From assembly GCA_002381765.1 (NCBI GenBank), contig DFXX01000009.1:1-6645 (forward strand): 6,645 nucleotides of DNA, written 5' to 3'. Positions within the stretch are counted from its first letter, which is position 1; every line of letters begins with the position of its first letter. The notes under the pieces were generated by a model. The model had not been told where the DNA came from. It worked only from the letters and a program-made list of their open reading frames with translations, and ran no database searches. The stretch is from Bacteriovoracaceae bacterium UBA4097 (GTDB lineage Bacteria; Bdellovibrionota; Bacteriovoracia; Bacteriovoracales; Bacteriovoracaceae). The translations under genes and the position numbers were made by a program. This document shows, one piece after another, positions 1 to 5,992 of the stretch.

Positions 1-2
1 TT

Positions 3-926
3 GCCGTTCTTGGTAAACCCAATGTAGGGAAAAGCTCGTTTATCAATCACCTTTTGGGTTTTGATCTCTCAATTGTAAGCAATAAGCCTCAGACCACTCG
101 CAATCATTTCCACTGTGCCTTCACTATCGACCGCACTGAAGTGGTGCTAGTGGATACTCCGGGAGTCCACGCCAATAGCCAGGAACTTAATAAGCGAATG
201 GTGGGCCAGGCCCAGATGAGTACTGAGGGTGCCGATATTAATTTTGTGCTCCTGGATCTCGCGACCGATATCGTGAGTGAGTTCAAGGATTTTTTAAAGA
301 ACTTTGATAGCCCCCTTTCTCGCACCTGGATCATCTTCACTAAGGCCGATCTCTTCAATAAAGAGAACATCAAGCTAGATGCCACCATGGAAGCCTTAAA
401 GAATTTATGTCCTTCTATTGAAAGGCACTTTGTGATCAGCTCAAAAGATGGCCACAATATCCATGAACTAACAGGGGCCATGCAGGATGCTGCTCAGAAC
501 GCTCCTCATCTTTATCCCGATGGAGATGTCTCAAATAAAAATATGCGCTTTTTTGCCACTGAATACATCCGTGAGCAGGCCTTCCGTCTTTTGAAAGAAG
601 AGCTTCCTTATGAGATCGCAGTGGTGATCGATGAGTATAAAGATGTGAAGAAAAAAGATGAGAATGCTATTCCGGAAGCTCATATCTCGGCTTCAATCCT
701 CGTCAATCGTCCTTCTCAGCGAGCGATCGTTGTTGGTCGCGGGGGATCTATCATCAAAGAAATCGGGATTAATGCCCGCAAAAAAATAGAGGCGATGCTT
801 GGTGGTAAGGTTCATTTGAATCTTCACGTTAAGGTCTCGCCAAAGTGGTTTAACAATAATTGGGTTTTGGATGAAATCGGTCTTCCGAGAACTCAGAATT
901 CCACAAGGGTTTGGAGGAAGAAATGA
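3..926 (+). CDS. era: GTPase Era, 5'-truncated by the window edge
   Basis: Era is a Ras-like GTPase with a C-terminal KH domain that binds the 3' end of 16S rRNA and assists 30S subunit maturation in the cytoplasm. The reading frame is open from base 3 and gives 307 residues plus stop. E. coli Era has about 301, so only a few N-terminal residues are missing. In residues of this fragment: P-loop GKPNVGKS at 4-11, the switch I region with KPQTTR, DTPG at 51-54, TKAD (a variant of NKxD) at 113-116, and a G5-like SSKDG near 146. The KH domain follows, with its GRGG loop at 245-248 inside QRAIVVGRGGSIIKEIG. After the KH domain comes a tail of about 25 residues ending in VWRKK, slightly longer and more basic than in E. 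coli. A TTG at 54 could mimic a start but lies after the P-loop, so the real start is upstream of the window. The stop TGA overlaps the der start (ATGA), implying cotranscription and translational coupling. Identification is firm. Confidence 0.97.
   Translation, partial: AVLGKPNVGKSSFINHLLGFDLSIVSNKPQTTRNHFHCAFTIDRTEVVLVDTPGVHANSQELNKRMVGQAQMSTEGADINFVLLDLATDIVSEFKDFLKNFDSPLSRTWIIFTKADLFNKENIKLDATMEALKNLCPSIERHFVISSKDGHNIHELTGAMQDAAQNAPHLYPDGDVSNKNMRFFATEYIREQAFRLLKEELPYEIAVVIDEYKDVKKKDENAIPEAHISASILVNRPSQRAIVVGRGGSIIKEIGINARKKIEAMLGGKVHLNLHVKVSPKWFNNNWVLDEIGLPRTQNSTRVWRKK
913..917 (+). promoter_or_regulatory. Shine-Dalgarno of der (inside the era 3' end)
   Basis: GGAGG lies 5 bases before the ATG at 923, within the last codons of era. 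This decides the der start. The in-frame TTG at 911 would place the ribosome binding site inside the gene and add only the residues MEEE, so ATG 923 is preferred. Confidence 0.8.
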
Positions 927-2788
927 ATAAAAGATCAATGGTAGTCTCCATAATTGGACGCCCCAATGTAGGGAAGAGTACCATCTTCAACCGCTTAATG
1001 AAAAAGCAATATCTGGCCATGACTCATGACCTTCCCGGAGTTACCCGCGATCGTCACTACGGCATTATGATGCTGGAGGAGCATATCGACGGCCAGAACG
1101 AAGCCGAGGAAATCATTCTGGTGGATACCGGTGGTTTTTATCCGGATAAAATTGAGATCGATCCCAACAAGAAAAAGAATAATGTAGATCCTTTCTTTAA
1201 TATCATGGCAGATCACGCGAAGCTTGCCATCGATGAGTCTGATCTCGTGCTTTTTGTAGTTGATATTCGTGAAGGTCTTCTGCCTTTTGATAAGGGCATT
1301 TGTGATTATATCCGCTCTACTAAAAAGCCATTTTGGTTACTCTTGAATAAATTTGACACAGAAAAGCAGGAAGGAGATCAGTATGACTTCTATCACTTGG
1401 GTCTAGATGAAGAGGACATGCTTCGCCTTTCCGCTGAACATAACCGCGGCTTTAATGATTTAAGAGAGCGCTTAGTTACTGTTGCTAAGAAATACAGAAA
1501 TGAAGGCAAGATCGAAGAGAATGAAGATCATCTGCAAAAAGGGGTTAAGCCTAGAAACGATGTGGTCTCTTCAGTGGCGATCATTGGTGCTCCTAATGCG
1601 GGAAAATCAACCTTACTTAACTGCTTAGTAGGTGCTCAAAGAGCTTTAGTTTCAGAGATCGCCGGAACCACGGTGGATCCTATCGAAGGTTATATCGATC
1701 TCTATTTTGGACCCGATGTTGAAATGCTCAGCACCCAGGATAACCAGTTTAGAAAAGATAACTCTGAGATCTATGAGGAGATGAAGAAGTTTCACGAGAA
1801 TACCGATGAAACTTTCCTGATGGATGAGGAAGAGCTCACCGAAGCTGAAAAAAAGATTTACGTAGAATACGGCCAGACTTCAGAAATTGAAATTGATGAT
1901 AGTGATGATGAAGTTACTGGCAATGACTTCTCTTTTGATGAATCAAATGTGGGAGAAGATTATTTCTCGGAGAAAACCATTCTTAATGAGATTGAGAAGA
2001 ACTGGAATGGGCCAGAGGAAGAAGTGGCCCATATTGAGCATGCTGAATATGTTCACCGTTGGAGATCCATTAAGCTCGTGGATACCGCAGGAATCAGAAA
2101 GGCCAAGCTCGTTGATGGCTTTATTGAGACGCAAAGTGTGTACCGAAGCCTTCGCTCCATCTCGGAGTCCGATGTGGTGCTCTTTATGATCGATTCGACC
2201 TTGGGGATTACTCACCAGGATCGCCGCTTGATCGATATCGCTCTGGAGAAAGGGAAGTCCCTCATCGTGTGTCTGAATAAGATCGATCTTTTAAGAGAGA
2301 TCTTTGCCGATCAGAAGAAAAAGAAAGAGTGGCTGGAGAATCTTCGTGATGAAGTTCCTTGGCTTGGCTTCTGTCAGCTCGTAACGATCTCGGCCCAGAA
2401 GAATCGCAATATCAATTATCTTCGAGAAGCCGTTAAACGCACCATCGTGATTCGAAATAGAAAGATTCCAACGGGTGCTTTAAACCGAAGCCTCATGGGT
2501 CTTACTGAGAAGAATCCAGTGGTGATTAAAAAGACCAATGGTACACGCTTTAAGGTGAAGTACGCTTCGATGCTTAAGTCGAGTCCTCCGACCTTTCTTA
2601 TCTTCAGTAATAAGTCTCAGGGAATTCCAGAGAACTACCGGAAGTATCTGGTGAATGGTCTTAGAAAAGAGTTTGATCTCACCAATACACCGGTTCATTT
2701 GATCTTTAGAACTTCTATGGATATTGAGAGAAGAATGAAGAAGATTGAAAAGAAGACTGAGAAAAAAGAGAAGAGATCTACCAAGTAA
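923..2788 (+). CDS. der: Ribosome-assembly GTPase Der (EngA) with a large acidic insertion in GTPase domain 2
   Basis: Der is an essential tandem GTPase for 50S subunit assembly: two G domains followed by a KH-like domain. In residues from ATG 923: domain 1 has GRPNVGKS at 12-19, the G2 motif GVTRDR near 39-44, DTGG at 68-71 and NKFD at 142-145. Domain 2 has GAPNAGKS at 222-229, G2 as GTTVD at 248-252, DTAG at 387-390, and NKID near 452. The KH-like domain starts around 512 (RKIPTGALNR) and contains the typical PPTFLIF and RKYLVNGLRKEFD segments. A lysine-rich tail closes the protein. Der is normally about 430-490 residues; this one is 621. Most of the excess lies at about 263-376, where a segment roughly one third Asp/Glu separates switch I from DTAG (normally about 16 residues apart). 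The usual Arg of TTRD is Val in domain 2. Domain 1 has smaller expansions around DTGG. The gene overlaps era by 4 bases and meets an opposite-strand gene over its last 11 bases. The identity is certain; the role of the insertion is unknown. Confidence 0.97.
   Translation: MNKRSMVVSIIGRPNVGKSTIFNRLMKKQYLAMTHDLPGVTRDRHYGIMMLEEHIDGQNEAEEIILVDTGGFYPDKIEIDPNKKKNNVDPFFNIMADHAKLAIDESDLVLFVVDIREGLLPFDKGICDYIRSTKKPFWLLLNKFDTEKQEGDQYDFYHLGLDEEDMLRLSAEHNRGFNDLRERLVTVAKKYRNEGKIEENEDHLQKGVKPRNDVVSSVAIIGAPNAGKSTLLNCLVGAQRALVSEIAGTTVDPIEGYIDLYFGPDVEMLSTQDNQFRKDNSEIYEEMKKFHENTDETFLMDEEELTEAEKKIYVEYGQTSEIEIDDSDDEVTGNDFSFDESNVGEDYFSEKTILNEIEKNWNGPEEEVAHIEHAEYVHRWRSIKLVDTAGIRKAKLVDGFIETQSVYRSLRSISESDVVLFMIDSTLGITHQDRRLIDIALEKGKSLIVCLNKIDLLREIFADQKKKKEWLENLRDEVPWLGFCQLVTISAQKNRNINYLREAVKRTIVIRNRKIPTGALNRSLMGLTEKNPVVIKKTNGTRFKVKYASMLKSSPPTFLIFSNKSQGIPENYRKYLVNGLRKEFDLTNTPVHLIFRTSMDIERRMKKIEKKTEKKEKRSTK
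1709..2050 (+). other. Acidic insertion within Der GTPase domain 2
   Basis: This in-frame segment encodes about 114 residues with roughly 12 Asp and 25 Glu against about 8 Lys/Arg. It includes the runs MDEEELTEAEKK and EIEIDDSDDE. It begins after GYIDLYF, which follows the G2 motif, and ends before VHRWRSIKLVDTAG. Normal Der proteins have a short beta-hairpin between those points. The frame is continuous with no stop, so a frameshift artefact is unlikely. The composition suggests a largely flexible or disordered, negatively charged loop, though parts such as EIYEEMKKFHE and TEAEKKIYVEY could form helices. Boundaries are approximate because no alignment was run. Confidence 0.8.
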
Positions 2789-3578
2789 AATTATAGGTTA
2801 TGATGAGAGTCACCACATTTCCCGTGAGATCATCATAGCCATATGTACTGTCATCATAGGGAGTGCCGTCAGCTTTAAATTCCTGGCGGTAATCCTGGGT
2901 GAACTTATCAAAGAAGTTCACCACATGGTACAGGGCCTCAACACTGACATATGATTTTTTGAGCTCAATGGGAAATTCCAGACCCACACCTAGTCCCGTT
3001 CCAATCCCGCCGCCCTTTTGTCTTGGGAGCGTTTCCTGATCGATAAATTTATTAGTCTGATACCAGTATTCCACTCGTCCAATAAAGTGAGGGTTGGAGT
3101 AGGTAATGGCCGTGCCTAAGTCCGTTGTGTCGATATAATACTTATAACCCAGAAAAGCGCGGGTCATATCGGTGACTACAGCACCTAATCTTCCTTGAGT
3201 AAGGTAGCCGTGAACCACGGTATCTAAGATCATGGTGTGCTTGGAGTATTCAATTCCCAGGGTAATCGCTTTCTGAAAATCCATAAAATAGTTAACCGAG
3301 AGATGAAAGGTGGGGTCATTATCCTCATAGGCCTGACCACGATTACCGGTAAAGGTGGTGAATCCTCCCCCTAAGTTAACCGAAAAAAAGCGGCCATAAC
3401 GATAGAAGCGCTCGTCTTCTAAGACCTGAGCACTTTCCAGATCTTCATTAAAGTCGGAGAAAATATCATTACCCAGAGTGGTATCGTCCTCAAGCTCCTG
3501 CATGATCTGATCCGTGGATTGGGCCAGAAGCACTTGAGTGAGGCAAATTAGAAAAAGAAAAAGAAGTGGCTTAATCAT
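2778..3578 (-). CDS. Secreted outer-membrane beta-barrel-like protein with acidic N-terminal linker
   Basis: This is a predicted 266-residue exported protein of unknown specific function. Residues 1-19 form a signal peptide (hydrophobic core LLFLFLICL, cleavage likely after VLLA, before QSTD). Mature residues up to about 55 are acidic and low in hydrophobicity, including ELEDDTTLGNDIFSDFNEDLE. From about 60 to the end the pattern is alternating amphipathic strands with glycines and aromatics, such as FFSVNLGGGFTTFTG and GTGLGVGLEF. It ends in TLIITYNFTW, a terminal aromatic closing strand typical of substrates recognised by BamA. No named family is recognised. ATG 3578 is chosen because it begins the signal peptide directly. 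A GTG at 3587, whose GTGA overlaps the upstream stop, would add MSP and is a real alternative. No Shine-Dalgarno is visible, so translation is probably coupled to the preceding gene. The 3' end overlaps der by 11 bases, tail to tail. Confidence 0.85.
   Translation of the reverse strand: MIKPLLFLFLICLTQVLLAQSTDQIMQELEDDTTLGNDIFSDFNEDLESAQVLEDERFYRYGRFFSVNLGGGFTTFTGNRGQAYEDNDPTFHLSVNYFMDFQKAITLGIEYSKHTMILDTVVHGYLTQGRLGAVVTDMTRAFLGYKYYIDTTDLGTAITYSNPHFIGRVEYWYQTNKFIDQETLPRQKGGGIGTGLGVGLEFPIELKKSYVSVEALYHVVNFFDKFTQDYRQEFKADGTPYDDSTYGYDDLTGNVVTLIITYNFTW
2796..2840. other. Long imperfect hairpin just after the der stop codon
   Basis: The arm 2796-2806 pairs with 2830-2840 over 11 base pairs including one G-U. 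An inner stem, 2810-2813 with 2824-2827, adds 4 pairs around a 10-base loop. It starts 7 bases after the der stop. On the + strand no T-run follows, so it is not a classical intrinsic terminator for der; it might protect the mRNA 3' end. On the - strand it lies inside the last codons of the barrel gene, so termination there would remove the stop codon. Part of the symmetry arises from coding constraint (Tyr-Asp-Asp and Ile-Ile-Thr codons on the - strand). A function is uncertain. Confidence 0.35.
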
Positions 3579-3583
3579 CGGGC

Positions 3584-4075
3584 TCACAGGTAAAAGTGGA
3601 AGGCGGCCTTAAGGAACTGATCTCCTAGAGTCTGAAGGGTCGACCCTCCATCAGCATCCGCATTCCTGGCCGAAATACCGGTCTCAAAGCTAAAGCCAAT
3701 GCTCTCAAGGCCCGAGAAGTGAAATTCCGTGCCCAGGGTTCCATCGATTTGATAGCCGGTTTTGAGTTTGTCTGTTTCATCCAGATAATTTTGACTGGCA
3801 AATAGAGCGGCCATATAGAAATTAAGCTGAGGCTCGTCAAAAATGATGCGGTAGAACTTAATGCCTGCACCATACAGCGTGTTGTCCTGATCCGACTTAA
3901 AACCCAATATTCCACCGAGGGCAAAGGTCTTTGATTGCTGAATTTTTAATGAAATGGCGGGAATCTCATTGGCCAACTGGTTTGAGGCGCCAATTCCCAA
4001 TCTTCCCCGCAAATCTGCTGCAAAAGCGAGTGAAGGGAGTGTGAAAAGAAAGAAAAAAAGCAATTTTTGTTTCAT
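3584..4075 (-). CDS. Small secreted beta-barrel-like protein, first gene of a two-gene unit
   Basis: This encodes 163 residues. Residues 1-19 are a clear signal peptide (KQK, then the hydrophobic core LLFFFLFTL, cleavage after AFA before ADLRG). The mature part of about 144 residues is rich in Gly, Phe, Tyr and alternating polar/hydrophobic stretches, such as TFALGGILGF, LYGAGIKFYRIIF and IGFSFETGISAR. It ends in AAFHFYL, resembling a barrel-closing strand. A small outer-membrane barrel is the best reading; a periplasmic beta-rich protein is possible. No specific family is recognised. ATG 4075 is chosen because it starts the signal peptide; an in-frame GTG at 4120 would add 15 residues before it and lies upstream of the predicted -10 box. 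No Shine-Dalgarno precedes ATG 4075, and the predicted promoter would start the transcript at or near the ATG. The next gene starts 5 bases after this stop, or overlaps it, so the two are surely cotranscribed. Confidence 0.82.
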   Translation of the reverse strand: MKQKLLFFFLFTLPSLAFAADLRGRLGIGASNQLANEIPAISLKIQQSKTFALGGILGFKSDQDNTLYGAGIKFYRIIFDEPQLNFYMAALFASQNYLDETDKLKTGYQIDGTLGTEFHFSGLESIGFSFETGISARNADADGGSTLQTLGDQFLKAAFHFYL

Positions 4076-4082
4076 AACATAA

Positions 4083-4111
4083 AGTCTAAGGAATCTTTTG
4101 ATCTTTGACAA
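4083..4111 (-). promoter_or_regulatory. Predicted sigma-70-type promoter for the barrel gene pair
   Basis: On the - strand, TTGTCA (4111-4106) and TAGACT (4088-4083) are separated by 17 bases. Matches to the TTGACA/TATAAT consensus are 5 of 6 and 4 of 6. The -10 ends only 7 bases before the ATG at 4075, so transcription would begin about at the start codon, consistent with the missing Shine-Dalgarno (a leaderless or near-leaderless mRNA). This is a pattern-based prediction. Confidence 0.5.
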
Positions 4112-4133
4112 CGCTGTCACCCAGTTTTAAACT
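4105..4133 (+). promoter_or_regulatory. Predicted sigma-70-type promoter for yfgM-bamB
   Basis: TTGACA at 4105-4110 is a perfect -35, followed after 17 bases by TAAACT at 4128-4133 (4 of 6 to TATAAT). Transcription would begin near 4140, giving a leader of about 28 bases before the ATG at 4168. Its -35 overlaps the -35 of the opposite-strand promoter almost completely. Confidence 0.6.
4106..4119. promoter_or_regulatory. Inverted repeat TGACA-N4-TGTCA over the shared -35 region
   Basis: TGACA (4106-4110), ACGC, TGTCA (4115-4119) form a 14-base near-palindrome with 12 of 14 positions symmetric. It covers the -35 box of both divergent promoters. It could be an operator for a dimeric regulator, but short palindromes are common, so this is tentative. 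Confidence 0.3.
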
Positions 4134-4155
4134 CCTTAAGTAATTCTGAAAATAA

Positions 4156-4160
4156 AAGGA
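4156..4160 (+). promoter_or_regulatory. Shine-Dalgarno of the yfgM-like gene
   Basis: AAGGA sits 7 bases before ATG 4168, good spacing that supports this start. It contrasts with the divergent gene, which has none. Confidence 0.7.
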
Positions 4161-4167
4161 CTAAGAA

Positions 4168-4836
4168 ATGAGCGAAGCGACTCAAACCCCATCTTTGGAA
4201 CAAACACTTAATAAGACTGATTTTGGTCACACCATTTATGAGTATAGAAAAATGCTCATGGCCCTGATCGTTGTTCTCTTTGTGGGAGTTGTGGGCTGGT
4301 TTCTATGGAAGAACTCTCAAGAATCGGCTGCCTTGAACCACTCAGAAGAAGTTTATGGGTTTCAAAGCGGAGTATGGACTGAAGCTAAAGAGGGAAAAGT
4401 TGCCCCTGCTGATTTAGCGAAGGCCTTTGCTGGTCTCCCTGAAAAGATTCAGACGGCACCAATCATGGTTCCTGTAGTTCTTGAGATGTCTAAATTTCTT
4501 TATGATAAAAATTCTTTTGAAGAAGCAGAAATGATCCTTTCAAAGGTCGATGGCTCTCTCAAGCATCCTGTGACTGCTTCATTTGTGGCCATGCAAAGGG
4601 CCGTAGTTCTTGAAAAACTAGGAAATGTTGATGGAGCGATCGCGAGTCTTGAAGGCATCAATAAGCAGAAGGAAGTTCTTCTTCCCGCTAAGATCTCGGT
4701 TGAACTTGGTCGCTTATATTTAAAGAAAGGCGAAAAAGGCAAGGCGCAAACTCAATTTGAGAATGTGGTGAATACATATCCTAATGATGATCAGGCACGA
4801 GTTGCTAAACTTTACCTCGCTCAGCTTGCCCAATGA
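4168..4836 (+). CDS. YfgM-like inner-membrane-anchored TPR protein
   Basis: This 222-residue protein has the YfgM family architecture: a short cytoplasmic N-terminus, one membrane helix at about 29-47 (the MLMALIVVLFVGVVGWFLW segment), then a periplasmic domain of helical TPR-like repeats. Repeat-like pairs are seen at about 107-128, 137-166 and 173-206. The last is the clearest, with LGRLYLKKGEKGKAQTQFENV followed by YPNDDQARV. In E. coli, YfgM associates with the Sec translocon and periplasmic chaperones and its gene lies directly before bamB, as here. The bamB start overlaps this stop as ATGA. It is expressed from the predicted promoter at 4105-4133. Identification rests on architecture and synteny more than on a diagnostic motif; a generic TPR protein of the Sec/Bam neighbourhood is the fallback. 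Confidence 0.85.
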   Translation: MSEATQTPSLEQTLNKTDFGHTIYEYRKMLMALIVVLFVGVVGWFLWKNSQESAALNHSEEVYGFQSGVWTEAKEGKVAPADLAKAFAGLPEKIQTAPIMVPVVLEMSKFLYDKNSFEEAEMILSKVDGSLKHPVTASFVAMQRAVVLEKLGNVDGAIASLEGINKQKEVLLPAKISVELGRLYLKKGEKGKAQTQFENVVNTYPNDDQARVAKLYLAQLAQ

Positions 4837-5924
4837 AATACTTCCTTCTTTGCTGCTTTTTACTAGCTGGCTGCTCACTTACCGTAAGGGCCCCTGAGAA
4901 AGAGAAAAAAATCTTTAAGGTGAGCTGGTCAAAAAATCTTGACCCTAAGTACGAGTCCGGGAACTTACCCATAGGCCTTGGGGCGCCTCGCATTTTTCAA
5001 GACATAGTCTATCAAGGTAGCCTTGCTGGAACTATGTATGCTTACGATCTTGAGACCGGTAGAATCATTTGGTCAGCGGACGAGAAGACTGCTCTCAATG
5101 GTCCGGTTGAATATTTCAACGATCATGTGGTTTATGGGGGAGAGAATGGTCGCCTATTTGTCAGGCACTATCTCACTGGTAAATTAAGATACTCCATCGA
5201 TCTGGCCTCACCTATTGAAAGTGCACCAGTCTATTTTAAAGGCAGACTACTTATTTATCTGCGTGGGCATCAGTTAGTTCATATGGATGCCGAAACCGGT
5301 AAGATCCTCTGGGTTTATAAGAGAGCGGTTACTGTAAGTACTACTCTTCAGCGTACTTCTCGACCTCTGGTTTTGGATAATAAAATCATTGTGGGCTTTG
5401 CCGATGGTTATGTGGGAGCTCTCTCTATTGAAGAAGGTCTTCTCCTTTGGGAAACACGACTTGCCGAGAATACTAAGTTTGTTGATATTGATTTGAATCC
5501 AATTGTTGCTGGTGGAACTGTCGTCACTGGTTCTCCTTCGGGGGAACTGAAGGCCGTTAATCCTGATAATGGCGCCCTTGCACGCAGTTTCGGTGTGAGT
5601 GTTATGGCCCATCCCGTTCTTCGCGGTGAGCAGCTTCTCTTGGGAACCAATGATGGAGAGGTCCTTTTAATGAGCTTAAATGGAGAAATCCTTAAGCGCG
5701 CGAAGGTTTCGACTCAGCCAGTTAGTGCAGTGACATGGTGGAAGGATCACATTATTGCAGCGAGCTTTGATGGATCTCTTCATGCCATCGACCCTCTTAG
5801 CTTGAAGATAAATGACCAATTTGTGATGGGTTACGATAGCTCATCGGTGTTTTCAGACCTTGTGGCCACAGAGGATTATCTTGCGGTGTATTCATCGAGA
5901 AACCGCCTCTATATTTTTCATTAG
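4833..5924 (+). CDS. bamB: Outer membrane assembly lipoprotein BamB
   Basis: BamB is the beta-propeller lipoprotein of the BAM complex, which folds barrels into the outer membrane. This 363-residue protein (E. coli 392) starts with a lipoprotein signal ending in the lipobox LAGC; Cys14 is the acylated residue. Ser and Leu follow, so there is no inner-membrane retention Asp at +2. Seven PQQ-like blade motifs recur at about 66-80 (GTMYAYDLETGRIIW), 106-120, 145-160, 192-206, 237-251, 275-289 and 314-328, fitting a seven- to eight-bladed propeller. From memory, BamA contact in E. coli BamB depends on an LxLR loop and two Asp in DVDTTP. Comparable stretches here are TLQR (171-174) and DIDLNP with D218 and D220. 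It overlaps yfgM by ATGA, has no Shine-Dalgarno of its own and is probably coupled. Two candidate barrel substrates are encoded divergently just upstream. No hairpin plus T-run is obvious after the stop. Confidence 0.94.
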   Translation: MKYFLLCCFLLAGCSLTVRAPEKEKKIFKVSWSKNLDPKYESGNLPIGLGAPRIFQDIVYQGSLAGTMYAYDLETGRIIWSADEKTALNGPVEYFNDHVVYGGENGRLFVRHYLTGKLRYSIDLASPIESAPVYFKGRLLIYLRGHQLVHMDAETGKILWVYKRAVTVSTTLQRTSRPLVLDNKIIVGFADGYVGALSIEEGLLLWETRLAENTKFVDIDLNPIVAGGTVVTGSPSGELKAVNPDNGALARSFGVSVMAHPVLRGEQLLLGTNDGEVLLMSLNGEILKRAKVSTQPVSAVTWWKDHIIAASFDGSLHAIDPLSLKINDQFVMGYDSSSVFSDLVATEDYLAVYSSRNRLYIFH

Positions 5925-5943
5925 CCATTAGTCTTTCTTTTCA

Positions 5944-5987
5944 AATCCTCTGGGAGTAACATTTTCTGAATGTGAAACCAAAGGATT
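5944..5987 (+). promoter_or_regulatory. Potential leader hairpin masking the ribosome binding site of the carboxypeptidase gene
   Basis: Three nested pairings occur: AATCCT (5944-5949) with AGGATT (5982-5987), TGG (5951-5953) with CCA (5978-5980), and ACATT (5959-5963) with AATGT (5969-5973) around a 5-base loop. The outer right arm includes most of the Shine-Dalgarno AAGGA. If present in the mRNA, it could limit translation until melted. Stability is modest (14 pairs, mostly A-T) with an internal loop, so this is a hypothesis. Confidence 0.3.
5981..5985 (+). promoter_or_regulatory. Shine-Dalgarno of the M14 carboxypeptidase gene
   Basis: AAGGA lies 7 bases before ATG 5993, supporting that start, which also begins a clean signal peptide. 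Confidence 0.65.
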
Positions 5988-5992
5988 GGGTC

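Noticed and set aside
54..56. TTG as the start codon of era
   Set aside because: The frame continues upstream to base 3 and encodes the P-loop GKPNVGKS, so the gene is truncated by the window rather than starting here.
911..913. TTG start for der
   Set aside because: It would overlap its own Shine-Dalgarno, whereas ATG 923 has GGAGG at proper spacing and gives the usual short Der N-terminus.
1709..2050. An intein or inserted mobile element inside der
   Set aside because: The segment is too short, has no N-terminal Cys/Ser splice residue or C-terminal His-Asn followed by Cys/Ser/Thr, and has no flanking repeats or nuclease motifs.
1887..2189. A second + strand gene overlapping the Der insertion
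   Set aside because: It is an out-of-frame reading of der with methionine-rich, non-protein-like composition and no separate ribosome binding site.
4076..4120. Longer form of the first barrel gene from GTG 4120
   Set aside because: It adds a basic segment before an already complete signal peptide and would begin upstream of the predicted -10.
5274..5650. Minus-strand reading frames within bamB
   Set aside because: They are antisense shadows of a well-supported propeller gene, lack ribosome binding sites and show no protein features.
5925..5945. An intrinsic terminator after bamB
   Set aside because: The region is T-rich, but no GC-rich hairpin precedes the T-run; only a short CATTAG direct repeat is present.
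5925..5965. A sigma-70 promoter for the carboxypeptidase using TAACAT at 5957-5962
   Set aside because: No acceptable -35 lies at 16-18 bases upstream, so it was not listed; the gene may be read through from bamB or use another sigma factor.
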